59,699 bases of DNA from Flavobacterium sp. Its GTDB lineage: Bacteria; Bacteroidota; Bacteroidia; Flavobacteriales; Flavobacteriaceae. A program made the translations under genes and the position numbers. The notes beneath the pieces are model-generated. The model had not been told where the DNA came from and searched no databases. It worked only from the letters and a program-made list of their open reading frames with translations. The stretch spans positions 1 through 59,699 of the forward strand of contig QQUG01000018.1 in the NCBI GenBank assembly GCA_008501705.1, in the 5' to 3' direction. Of the stretch, positions 19,111 through 28,713 are shown piece by piece (position 1 is the first letter of the stretch; each line of letters starts with the position of its first letter).

Positions 19111-20036
19111 GAGTAGATTCCAATTTCCTTATCACCCCTCGAAGTTTTATAAGCGCGATACATTCCTTCTGTGTTAAATGGCATAGCGATATTTGCCCGG
19201 GCATCGACTGCTATGAGTCCGCCGTCTCCATTGATCTTTGTGATCCTTTTATGGATTACTTCGGAAGCGGCCTCCGCTATTGTCATGTTCTTAAATTCCA
19301 TGAGGCAGGATACATCGTAAGCAACAACACCCCTGATAAAATATTCACCACTACCGGTACAACTTACAGCACAGGTTTGGTTATTGGCATAGTTCCCCGC
19401 ACCGATCATCGGACTATCACCCACACGCCCCCATTTCTTATTGGTCATGCCTCCTGTTGAGGTCGCGGCAGCCACATTTCCAAAACCATCGCAGGCCACC
19501 GCGCCCACGGTGCCGAATTTTCCGTCCTTCTTTACACTATGGTCCAGCTGGAAAGAATCGCTGTCTTTTATCCCCTGCCATTGGCGATAACGAACCTCAT
19601 CGTAAAAGTATTCGGGTTCCAGCAACTCGTATCCCAATTCGGTCGCAAAACGCATGGCGCCATCCCCTGCCAGAAATACGTGATAACTTTTTTCCATCAC
19701 ATCCCGGGCTAATGTAACCGGATTTCTAATTCCCGTAATAAGACTAACGGCTCCCGCATTTAGATTTGAGCCATCCATGATGGCCGCATCCATCTCGTGG
19801 GTCCCCTCTGCTGTAAAAACACTGCCCTTTCCTGCATTAAAAAGTGGCGAGTCTTCCAGAACACAAACCGCTTTTTCAACGGCATCCAAAGCACTGCCTC
19901 CCTGCTCGAGCATAAAATACCCTTGCTCCAACGCTGTGTCCAGTGCCGCTTTATAAGCAGCTTCCAACTGAGGCGTCATCAATCCCTTTATCAGGGTTCC
20001 GGCACCTCCGTGAATTGCGATGGAATACGGTTTCAT
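19107..20036 (-). CDS. iaaA: Isoaspartyl peptidase/L-asparaginase (type 2, Ntn-hydrolase)
   Basis: IHGGAGT N-terminus; KFGTVGAVACDGFGNVAAATSTGGMTNKKWGRVGDSPMIGAGNYANN autoprocessing region. Confidence 0.93.
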   Translation of the reverse strand: MKPYSIAIHGGAGTLIKGLMTPQLEAAYKAALDTALEQGYFMLEQGGSALDAVEKAVCVLEDSPLFNAGKGSVFTAEGTHEMDAAIMDGSNLNAGAVSLITGIRNPVTLARDVMEKSYHVFLAGDGAMRFATELGYELLEPEYFYDEVRYRQWQGIKDSDSFQLDHSVKKDGKFGTVGAVACDGFGNVAAATSTGGMTNKKWGRVGDSPMIGAGNYANNQTCAVSCTGSGEYFIRGVVAYDVSCLMEFKNMTIAEAASEVIHKRITKINGDGGLIAVDARANIAMPFNTEGMYRAYKTSRGDKEIGIYS

Positions 20037-20137
20037 CCTTATTGGTTTTTATGCCCGAAAAATACGAATTGCCATCCAATAAATTATTATTCGCCGAAGA
20101 AGTTTTGTAGTTTTATACACTACTATAAATTATCGCA

Positions 20138-22981
20138 ATGTCCGACCAAAAACGCCTTTTCCTCGTAGATGCATACGCTCTTATATTTAGGGGATACTAC
20201 GCTTTTATAAAGAATCCCAGAATCAATTCGAAAGGAATGGACACCTCGGCCATACTGGGATTCACCAATTCTTTACTGGATGTAATTAAACGGGAACGCC
20301 CGGATCATCTCGCCGTGTGTTTCGACAAAGGGGGTAGTGAAGCGCGTAACGAAATGTTCACAGAGTACAAGGCCAACAGGGATGAGACCCCGGATGCCAT
20401 CAGGATTGCTGTTCCTTATATAGAGGAAATCCTGAAAGCCATGCATATCCCCATCATGGTAAAGGAAGGGTACGAAGCCGACGACGTTATAGGAACTTTG
20501 GCCAAAAAAGCCGAAAAAGAAGGATACAAGACCTATATGGTCACCCCGGATAAGGATTTCGCACAACTGGTCTCAGAGAACATTTTTATGTACAAACCGG
20601 TGTTTGGTGGAGGCTATGAGACCTGGGGAATCCCTGAAGTAAAGGAAAAATTTGAAGTGGACGACCCTAGTCAGGTAATTGATTATTTAGGCATGATGGG
20701 AGACAGTGCCGATAATATTCCCGGGCTTCCTGGGGTGGGTGATAAAACCGCCAAAAAATTCATCGCTGCCTATGGCTCCATGGAAGGGCTACTAGCCAAT
20801 ACCGACCAACTTAAAGGAAAGATGAAAGAAAAGGTAGAAGGAGCGAAAGACCTGGGGCTACTTTCCAAGAAGCTGGCCACCATTATGCTGGATGTTCCTG
20901 TTGAATTTGATGCCAAGGATTTTGAAATGTCCGAGCCGGACATTCATGGCGTGACCAAGATATTCGAGGAATTAGAATTTAGGAGGTTAACCGATAATTT
21001 TATAAAAACTTTTGCTTCGGAATCTTCTAATACTGAATCTGTTTCGGTTCCTTCGGAAGAAAAACCAAGCCGAAAAAAAGCCAACCCGACAGCAGCAGGC
21101 GCCGGTCAGTTCTCCTTATTTGGAGGGGACGGTGAACCTTCAGAAGCAACAAAAAAATACAATTCCCGAAATACGATCAACGATATAGAGCATTTCTATC
21201 AGACCGTACAACCGGGGATGGGAACAAAACTATTTCTTCAGAATTTAAACAATCAGAAAAGTGTGTGTTTCGATACCGAAACTACTGGCCTTAATCCACT
21301 AACTGCCGAATTGGTAGGAATTGCTTTTAGCTGGGAAACAGGAAAAGGGTTCTACCTGCCGTTTCCCGAGAGTTTCGAGGAAGCCTGTGAACTAATGGAA
21401 AGCTTGCGACCCTTCTTTGAGAATGAAGCCATTGAGAAGATCGGACAGAATTTAAAATACGACATCAAGGTGCTGGCCAAATATAAGATTGATGTAAAGG
21501 GAAAATTATTCGATACCATGTTGGCTCACTATCTTATAAACCCCGATATGCGTCATAATATGGACGTACTGGCCGAAACCTATCTCAATTATACCCCCGT
21601 TTCTATTACAGAATTGATCGGCAAAAAGGGCAAGAATCAATTATCCATGCGGGAGGTCCCGCTGGAGCAGCAAACCGAATATGCTGTGGAGGATGCCGAT
21701 ATCACATTACAACTGAAAGAACATTTTGAAAAAGAACTGGGAGAAGCCAATACGCAGAAATTATTCGATGAGATCGAGATCCCATTGCTAAGGGTGCTTG
21801 CCGACATGGAATTAGAAGGAATAAACCTGGACGAAAATTTTCTAAAAGGGCTTTCTATAGAACTGGATAAAGATATCAAGCGACTCGAAACCGAAATCTA
21901 CAAGGAAGCCGGGGAAGAATTTAATATTGGATCCCCCAGGCAATTGGGAGATATCTTATTTGATAAGATGAAACTGGTGGAAAAGCCAAAAAAGACCAAG
22001 ACCGGACAATATTCTACAGCCGAAGATGTGCTCTCATACCTGGCGAAAGATCATAAGATCATTCGTGATGTCCTGGAATATCGCGGACTTTCAAAGCTAA
22101 AAAGCACCTATGTTGATGCCTTACCCGGACAGGTAGAACCCTCCACCGGCAGAGTTCATACCGATTATATGCAAACGGTGGCAGCTACTGGCAGGCTTAG
22201 CAGCAATAACCCAAATTTGCAAAATATTCCTATCCGGACCGAAAGAGGTAGGCAAGTGAGAAAAGCATTCATTCCCAGGGATAAAGACCATATATTACTG
22301 GCAGCCGATTATTCACAGATAGAGTTGCGTATCATAGCCGCCCTGAGTAAAGAAGAAAATATGATCCAGGCGTTTAAAGACGGAGAGGATATTCACGCTT
22401 CTACAGCCGCTAAAGTTTTTAACATCCCAATAAAGGAGGTAACCCGGGAGCAGCGTGGTAATGCAAAGACTGTTAACTTCGGAATCATTTACGGAGTTTC
22501 GGCCTTTGGACTGAGCAATCAAACCGATCTATCAAGAACGGAAGCCAAAGAACTTATAGAAACCTATTACAAAACCTATCCGAAGCTACGTGATTATATA
22601 AGTGAACAGATCGAGTTTGCCAGGGAGCATGGGTATGTGCAAACCGTATTAGGCCGACGGAGGTATTTAAACGCGATCAATGGTAGTAATGCTGTGGTTC
22701 GTGCCGCAGCAGAAAGAAATGCCGTAAACGCACCTATACAAGGAAGTGCAGCCGATATTATAAAGATCGCCATGATCAATATTCACAAGAAGCTGAAGGA
22801 AAAGAACTTTAAAAGTAAAATGCTTTTACAGGTTCATGACGAACTGGTTTTCGATGCATATAAACCCGAACTGGATGAGCTGCGCCATATGATAAAAGCA
22901 GAGATGGAAGGAGCCTATAAGCTAGCCGTTCCCCTAGTAGTTGAGATCGGTCTGGGAGAGGATTGGCTGGAGGCTCATTAA
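20138..22981 (+). CDS. polA: DNA polymerase I
   Basis: 5'-3' exonuclease N-terminus; 3'-5' exonuclease motif FDTETTGL; polymerase motifs (DYSQIELRIIAAL, RGNAKTVNFGIIYG, LQVHDELVFD). Confidence 0.98.
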   Translation: MSDQKRLFLVDAYALIFRGYYAFIKNPRINSKGMDTSAILGFTNSLLDVIKRERPDHLAVCFDKGGSEARNEMFTEYKANRDETPDAIRIAVPYIEEILKAMHIPIMVKEGYEADDVIGTLAKKAEKEGYKTYMVTPDKDFAQLVSENIFMYKPVFGGGYETWGIPEVKEKFEVDDPSQVIDYLGMMGDSADNIPGLPGVGDKTAKKFIAAYGSMEGLLANTDQLKGKMKEKVEGAKDLGLLSKKLATIMLDVPVEFDAKDFEMSEPDIHGVTKIFEELEFRRLTDNFIKTFASESSNTESVSVPSEEKPSRKKANPTAAGAGQFSLFGGDGEPSEATKKYNSRNTINDIEHFYQTVQPGMGTKLFLQNLNNQKSVCFDTETTGLNPLTAELVGIAFSWETGKGFYLPFPESFEEACELMESLRPFFENEAIEKIGQNLKYDIKVLAKYKIDVKGKLFDTMLAHYLINPDMRHNMDVLAETYLNYTPVSITELIGKKGKNQLSMREVPLEQQTEYAVEDADITLQLKEHFEKELGEANTQKLFDEIEIPLLRVLADMELEGINLDENFLKGLSIELDKDIKRLETEIYKEAGEEFNIGSPRQLGDILFDKMKLVEKPKKTKTGQYSTAEDVLSYLAKDHKIIRDVLEYRGLSKLKSTYVDALPGQVEPSTGRVHTDYMQTVAATGRLSSNNPNLQNIPIRTERGRQVRKAFIPRDKDHILLAADYSQIELRIIAALSKEENMIQAFKDGEDIHASTAAKVFNIPIKEVTREQRGNAKTVNFGIIYGVSAFGLSNQTDLSRTEAKELIETYYKTYPKLRDYISEQIEFAREHGYVQTVLGRRRYLNAINGSNAVVRAAAERNAVNAPIQGSAADIIKIAMINIHKKLKEKNFKSKMLLQVHDELVFDAYKPELDELRHMIKAEMEGAYKLAVPLVVEIGLGEDWLEAH

Positions 22982-23044
22982 AAAATGCTCCCGTTTCCGA
23001 GAGCATTTAACCTAACAAAAATTCTAATTATAAAAAAAGAAATT

Positions 23045-23779
23045 TTACTTATACGCTTCAAACAATATCACCACATTGTCCGCATAAGAATCCACATTTA
23101 AGGTGAATCCATCCGAGTTGAACGACGAGAGCGCTGCACTGGTTATTCCCAGGGAATCTCCATTTTGATTAGAATATCTCAATCCAACACAATGACTGGG
23201 TGAGGCAAAACGTGAAATATCATTGATCGAATTTCCGGATCCTCCACCGTAAATTACCTGCTGATCTATACTTCCGGACCTATCTTGAGCAAAGCCCTTC
23301 ATATATCCGTAAGCATTTGCTATTCCCGAATTATTATTTCCAACCCCGTTGTCGCTATTCAAGGTGTAGGATTCCACATTAGAAAAGGCGGTTATCGATA
23401 CACTTGAGGGTTTAAATGGAAGGCCACTAATTACCAGGTTACCCGTACCTGTTATAATAGCCTTTCCTACGTAAACTTTTGGCGAATTATCGGCCAGTTG
23501 TGTCCATTCACTGCCGGTCCAGTAGTAAAAACCAGCTTCGGTCAATCCGGCTGCTCCGGTATTGTAAACCAGGGTGCTTTCGGCTAGTCCGGCGCCTCTG
23601 GGGTTAACCACAGTAGCATTATCTGTTACCGAGGTTAACGCCACTCTGGGCAGGAGAACACCTTGTGATCCAGATTGGATATCCAACGCAGCCTGAGGCT
23701 CTGTATTTCCAATTCCAACCTGGGCAAGTAGGTTAAATGATGTAATCATCAAAAGGGCAAAAAAAGTATTTTTCATCAA
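23045..23779 (-). CDS. Secreted 'AQVGIGNTEP' N-terminal family protein
   Basis: Signal peptide then LAQVGIGNTEPQAALDIQSGSQGVLLPRVALTS; YYWTGSEWTQL motif shared with this family. Confidence 0.75.
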   Translation of the reverse strand: MMKNTFFALLMITSFNLLAQVGIGNTEPQAALDIQSGSQGVLLPRVALTSVTDNATVVNPRGAGLAESTLVYNTGAAGLTEAGFYYWTGSEWTQLADNSPKVYVGKAIITGTGNLVISGLPFKPSSVSITAFSNVESYTLNSDNGVGNNNSGIANAYGYMKGFAQDRSGSIDQQVIYGGGSGNSINDISRFASPSHCVGLRYSNQNGDSLGITSAALSSFNSDGFTLNVDSYADNVVILFEAYK

Positions 23780-23834
23780 CTTTATTTTTCGTTGTGAGGC
23801 AAATGTATATTGTAGGAAACAGACTTCAAAAAAA

Positions 23835-23869
23835 TGTGGCTGATCGAAAATTGGTTTTCGACAGCCACA
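23835..23869 (-). terminator. Rho-independent terminator of the DUF5916-like gene
   Basis: TGTGGCTG-a-TCGAAAA/TTTTCGA-CAGCCACA stem followed by a T-run on the minus strand. Confidence 0.75.
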
Positions 23870-23927
23870 CTGTTTTATCGTTGAAATACACTAATTATAG
23901 ATGAAGCGTTTTCACCTGTAATCCAGC

Positions 23928-26618
23928 TTATAGCACAAATCTGTATGTTGCTTTAATAAGGAAGGTGTTTTGTGGTCTTTCACTTAGCAATTGATTATCG
24001 ATGATGGTTCCAAAACTATTGTTCACATCACCCAGGCCGGTGATTCCCTGCGACCAAACCAGGAAAATTTCTGAGCCCGGGATGTATTCCCATCGTAAGA
24101 CCAGGTTAGACCGGAACTGCACGAAGGCAAAATCGGGATTTCCAAAAGAATAGTCAACCGCAGCGTCACCGTCTTCATCAACATTGTACACATCATCTGC
24201 AAAACTTATCTGGTTGCCATTGTACCAGGCAACACGATCGTTAAGGTCTTTAGCCATAGGATCGGTTACGTAATTAAAATTGGAATATTTAGCTTTGAAG
24301 ATAAATGGCTGGCCATAATATTGAATGGTAAGATTAGGATTGATATTATAGTTTACACGTAAGGTAGAACTAAGGGACTCGTTATCGATCTCGCCAAGTA
24401 TGTATCGCGGCGTGCCATTAAAACTACTTTCGGTTACGTATTGTGTTCGGTTTGGGCTTTGCTGATATTCGTTTACCAAACTGAGGTTAAGTGAATTAAG
24501 GGGTTGATAGAAAAGTCTCAACACATATCTTTTGAACGAGAAATTATCCTGTTTTGCTTCCGAATGCACATAACCAACATGCATATTAAATTTCTTCCTG
24601 CTATCGGTTCCGGAGAAAAAATAGAAGAAATTCTCTTCATTCCAGCGCCATCTCGGGCCACCTCGCAACACAGTATTGGAATAGATCCTTGGTTTATGAG
24701 CCGCTCCAAATTCGGACCACCAGTTATTCTTCCAGTTAACATAACTGAATATTTCATACTGAATACGATTATAGTTGCCCTCAAAATCATATTGGCTAGA
24801 CTGGTTGAAACCAATATTTGCCTGCCTGAACCAACTTGTTGGTTTGTTCCAAATGCGCCTGATATTTGCATACTGACTTATCTGATCGGCCTGTCTTAAA
24901 AATCCGATATCATTTAATTCTAGTTCGGGTGAACGAAAATTTCCACCCGTATTATAGCGCCAGTTTCCGTTATCACTTCGGCCGCCTATCTCAAAACTTC
25001 CACCTGTACCACTTAAGGAAGTTCTTGTAGGATCCACACTCACATGATCTGCATCTACACGCTGGAACAAATGAGTTAAAGAAGTTTGGGTATTCTCTAT
25101 TGCCTCAGGGCTACCCTTTACGGTACTAAAGGTAAATTTACCTGTCACATAATATTTCCGTTCCTTCCAGTTATGCAACGCATCGATCCCGCCGGAATAC
25201 GCACTTTCTCTTAAAAAATCCAGGTTATCCTCAAGTTTGCGGTTGGTAGCGGTTATAATTCCTCCTATATACGAGTTATTATCGTTGAAATCTTTCTGCG
25301 CCCTGGCAACGAGGTAATTTGTTAATGGCTCCACTAACTCCTCACGAGGAATCCCTCTTTGTTCCAGGTTTTCGAGCACCTCGGGATCTGTATCGAGCTT
25401 TATCTCTGCGTATTCCTTTGAAGTAACGCTTTCCAGGAGTCCGAGTGCCCAACCATTCTTGGTCTTACCACTAAATTTGGCTGCCCCTAAGATGGTTGTA
25501 TTGTTTGGGAAATCTTCAAACTCTCCCATATCGGCATCGGCGGTTGTGTATCCCTGCGGAGTTCGGCCAATTCTTCTTGAAAAGAACAAATTATCTGCCC
25601 CACCTCCAACAGTGAAATCGAATACATTTTTATTTTCAACAAAGAAGGGTCTCCGTTCCTGGAAGAAGATCTCGAACCCGTCCAGTGCGATGGCTCCTGG
25701 ATCGGCATCTACCTGTCCGAAATCGGGATTGATAGTGAGGTCCAGGGTAAGGTCGTTTGTAACACCGATCTTTGCGTCCAGGCCAGCTGTGAGTTTGGTA
25801 TCACTTCCATCCCTAAACGGGTTTCCCGGCATTTCTTCATAAGTATCTAACTGTGCGACGGTATAGGGTTGAATTTCCAGCTGTTTTTGTGGCTTTATAC
25901 CTTTTATCCCTTTTAAAATACCAAATTCACTTACCCATCCCGGCGGACTTGGTGGTATGGGTTGCCACAACGATCGTTCCTCGTTGTTAAAGTAGCGTCT
26001 TGTGGACTGTATCCCCCATACTTGTTCATCGTCGTTACCAAATCGCAACTGACTTAAAGGGATACGTATTTCGGCGGTCCAGCCTTCCTCGTCTATGTTG
26101 GTGTCTGTATACCAGATAGGGTTCCAGCTAGAATCCCAATTATTTCCGTTATTTGAGATAAATTCGTCTCCTTTCACCCCTGAAGCTGAGATCGTAAAGG
26201 AGAACCCTGTACGGTCGTCGTTATAGCTATCGATGTTGACTTCTACCCAATCGCCGGGAAAATCGTCCCGTCTCCCCATACGTTTCTCAATGGTGGACGG
26301 ATCTTTTTGATAACACCTAAAAGCAAAATATATGTTCTTATCGTCGTAAACGATCTTCATTTTGGTTTGTTCGGTGGGAGCGGTCCCAATATCGGGTTGG
26401 TTCTCCACATAGTCTGTGGTCCATTGGACGGCATCCCAGGCAGCATCGTCCAGAATACCGTCTATTTTAATGGGATCCCGGTCTGTGACCGAGGTGGTGG
26501 TGTAGACTCTTTTCTCGTAATTTACCTGAATACTGTCTGTAGTTGTTTGGTCTTGTGCGAATAATGGCTGAAAACAAATTATACCCATGAACAGGTATAA
26601 CGATCGGAGGATTGACAT
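23928..26618 (-). CDS. DUF5916 / CBM9-like outer-membrane-associated protein
   Basis: Signal peptide; DRDPIKIDGILDDAAWDAVQW...KMKIVYDDKNIYFAFRCYQKDP (CBM9/DOMON-like); beta-rich C-terminus ending in KATYRFVL. Confidence 0.85.
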   Translation of the reverse strand: MSILRSLYLFMGIICFQPLFAQDQTTTDSIQVNYEKRVYTTTSVTDRDPIKIDGILDDAAWDAVQWTTDYVENQPDIGTAPTEQTKMKIVYDDKNIYFAFRCYQKDPSTIEKRMGRRDDFPGDWVEVNIDSYNDDRTGFSFTISASGVKGDEFISNNGNNWDSSWNPIWYTDTNIDEEGWTAEIRIPLSQLRFGNDDEQVWGIQSTRRYFNNEERSLWQPIPPSPPGWVSEFGILKGIKGIKPQKQLEIQPYTVAQLDTYEEMPGNPFRDGSDTKLTAGLDAKIGVTNDLTLDLTINPDFGQVDADPGAIALDGFEIFFQERRPFFVENKNVFDFTVGGGADNLFFSRRIGRTPQGYTTADADMGEFEDFPNNTTILGAAKFSGKTKNGWALGLLESVTSKEYAEIKLDTDPEVLENLEQRGIPREELVEPLTNYLVARAQKDFNDNNSYIGGIITATNRKLEDNLDFLRESAYSGGIDALHNWKERKYYVTGKFTFSTVKGSPEAIENTQTSLTHLFQRVDADHVSVDPTRTSLSGTGGSFEIGGRSDNGNWRYNTGGNFRSPELELNDIGFLRQADQISQYANIRRIWNKPTSWFRQANIGFNQSSQYDFEGNYNRIQYEIFSYVNWKNNWWSEFGAAHKPRIYSNTVLRGGPRWRWNEENFFYFFSGTDSRKKFNMHVGYVHSEAKQDNFSFKRYVLRLFYQPLNSLNLSLVNEYQQSPNRTQYVTESSFNGTPRYILGEIDNESLSSTLRVNYNINPNLTIQYYGQPFIFKAKYSNFNYVTDPMAKDLNDRVAWYNGNQISFADDVYNVDEDGDAAVDYSFGNPDFAFVQFRSNLVLRWEYIPGSEIFLVWSQGITGLGDVNNSFGTIIDNQLLSERPQNTFLIKATYRFVL

Positions 26619-26748
26619 ACTGATTAGTTGTTGATTGATGAATGAATGACATAAGTTAAACAGAGAAGTGACACCTTTAATTGTTAATTAATAAATTTTT
26701 AACTTTTTAAGGTGCCTGTTCTGCAGGGCTAAATTATCCATCGACCTC

Positions 26749-26778
26749 TTGTTTTTCAAATAAATAGTAGTACATTTG
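26749..26778 (+). promoter_or_regulatory. Putative rplM-rpsI promoter (TTG-N19-TACATTTG)
   Basis: TTG at 26749-26751 and TACATTTG at 26771-26778, a canonical Bacteroidetes spacing. Confidence 0.7.
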
Positions 26779-26830
26779 CAGCCCTTTTTGAAGGGAAACA
26801 ATGTTTATTAACTATTTGACAAAAAACTAA

Positions 26831-27286
26831 ATGGACACATTAAGTTACAAAACAGTATCTGCTAACAAGAACACTGTAAATAAGGAGTGGTTGTTGGTTG
26901 ATGCGGACGGGCAAGCATTGGGTCGTCTTGCGAGCGAAGTCGCTAAATTACTTCGCGGAAAACACAAGCCAAATTTCACACCTCATGTGGATTGCGGTGA
27001 CAATGTTATTATTATCAATGCTGAAAAGATTAATCTTAGTGGTAACAAGTGGGAACAGAAAACGTATATCCGTCACACCGGATATCCAGGAGGACAGCGC
27101 AGTTTAACTGCCAGTGAGCTCTTCCGAAAAGATCCTACCCGTGTTGTAGAAAAAGCTGTAAAAGGAATGCTTCCGAAGAATAAATTGGGAGCCGAACTTT
27201 TCAGAAACCTGAAAGTGTATGCCGGAACAGAGCATGGCCAGGAAGCACAGAAACCTAAAACCATTAACCTTAACGACAAGAAGTAA
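26831..27286 (+). CDS. rplM: 50S ribosomal protein L13
   Basis: [46 protein letters not shown]. Confidence 0.98.
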   Translation: MDTLSYKTVSANKNTVNKEWLLVDADGQALGRLASEVAKLLRGKHKPNFTPHVDCGDNVIIINAEKINLSGNKWEQKTYIRHTGYPGGQRSLTASELFRKDPTRVVEKAVKGMLPKNKLGAELFRNLKVYAGTEHGQEAQKPKTINLNDKK

Positions 27287-27288
27287 GC

Positions 27289-27675
27289 ATGGAGACTATT
27301 CATAAAATAGGAAGAAGAAAAACCGCAGTTGCACGTGTATACCTGACAGAAGGAAAGGGTAATATTACCGTGAACAAACGCGACATGGATAAATACTTCA
27401 CTACTGCTACTTTACAGTACAAAGTGAAGCAACCACTTGCCTTAACTAATAATGTGGATAATTTCGACATTAATGTTAATGTATTTGGTGGTGGAATCAC
27501 AGGGCAGGCAGAAGCTGTTAGACTAGCTTTATCCAGAGCCATGTGTGAACTAGATGAGGAAAACAGAAGTATCTTAAAGCCAGAAGGTCTATTAACAAGA
27601 GACCCGAGAATGGTGGAGCGTAAGAAATTCGGACAGAAGAAAGCGCGTAAGAAATTCCAGTTCTCTAAACGTTAA
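27289..27675 (+). CDS. rpsI: 30S ribosomal protein S9
   Basis: GRRKTAVARVYL...GLLTRDPRMVERKKFGQKKARKKFQFSKR. Confidence 0.98.
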   Translation: METIHKIGRRKTAVARVYLTEGKGNITVNKRDMDKYFTTATLQYKVKQPLALTNNVDNFDINVNVFGGGITGQAEAVRLALSRAMCELDEENRSILKPEGLLTRDPRMVERKKFGQKKARKKFQFSKR

Positions 27676-27681
27676 AATTTT

Positions 27682-27816
27682 CAACCTGTTCGGGTATTTC
27701 TTATGGAGTGCCCGAACAAGGTTATAAGTTCATATTTTATTATTAAGCTGTTATTCCCGCCTGCCGGTGGGATGTTAGTTTAGCATCTAAACCTAAGTCG
27801 AAAATCGAACAGGTTG
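27682..27816 (+). promoter_or_regulatory. Structured leader of rpsB-tsf with alternative pairings
   Basis: Three hairpins (27683-27723, 27755-27772, 27775-27796) plus CAACCTGTTCG (27682-27692), the exact reverse complement of CGAACAGGTTG (27806-27816). Confidence 0.6.
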
Positions 27817-27847
27817 CTATCTAAACAGGAACGTAAACTAAAACAAA

Positions 27848-28630
27848 ATGGCAAACAACAAAGAAGTCAAAGAATTACTTGACGCTGGTGTACACTTTGG
27901 ACACCTAACCCGAAAATGGAATCCTAACATGGCCCCGTATATCTATATGGAGCGTAACGGGATCCACATCCTAAACCTTTACAAAACAGCTGCTAAGCTT
28001 GAAGAAGCTAGTGAAGCTATGAAAAAGATCGCTGCCAGCGGCCGTAAGATCCTTTTCGTTGCTACAAAAAAGCAAGCAAAAGACATCGTGGCAGAAAAAG
28101 CGAGTAACGCTAACATGCCTTATATCACAGAAAGATGGCCTGGTGGAATGCTTACAAACTTTGTAACCATTAGAAAGGCTGTGAAGAAAATGGCGATGAT
28201 CGATCGCATGAAGCAGGATGGAACGTTCAATACGCTATCTAAGAAAGAGCGATTAGCAGTAGACCGTACTCGTGCGAAGCTGGAAAAGAACTTAGGTTCT
28301 ATCAGTGACATGAGCCGTTTACCAGGTGCATTATTCATCGTGGACACTACACGCGAACACATTGCTGTAAAAGAGGCTCAGAAACTAAACATTCCTATTT
28401 TCGCCATGGTAGATACAAACAGTGATCCTCGTGAGATCGATTTTGTGATTCCTTCCAATGACGATGCTTCTAAGTCGATAGATAAAATAGTTTCCAGAGT
28501 ATCGGAAGCGATTATTGATGGCCTTGCAGAACGCAAGAACGGAAAAGCCGCTGAAGGTGATGAGCCAAAAGCTGCCGCTCCTGCCAAGGCTAAAGCAAAA
28601 GCTGTCGCTGCCGGCGAAGAAGAAGAATAA
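27848..28630 (+). CDS. rpsB: 30S ribosomal protein S2
   Basis: LLDAGVHFGHLTRKWNPNMAPYIYMERNGIHILNL; PGALFIVDTTREHIAVKEAQKLNIPIFAMVDTNSDP. Confidence 0.98.
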   Translation: MANNKEVKELLDAGVHFGHLTRKWNPNMAPYIYMERNGIHILNLYKTAAKLEEASEAMKKIAASGRKILFVATKKQAKDIVAEKASNANMPYITERWPGGMLTNFVTIRKAVKKMAMIDRMKQDGTFNTLSKKERLAVDRTRAKLEKNLGSISDMSRLPGALFIVDTTREHIAVKEAQKLNIPIFAMVDTNSDPREIDFVIPSNDDASKSIDKIVSRVSEAIIDGLAERKNGKAAEGDEPKAAAPAKAKAKAVAAGEEEE

Positions 28631-28713
28631 CAATAAGATAAAGTATTCAGGTTGTTTGATTTTATTCTTTATTATTAATTGAACGACTTTTTAATTTCAT
28701 AACACAAAACACT

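Noticed and set aside
22984-23010. AAATGCTC...GAGCATTT hairpin after polA as a terminator
   Set aside because: Stem is plausible but has a 10-nt loop and no T-run, so I did not list it as a supported terminator.
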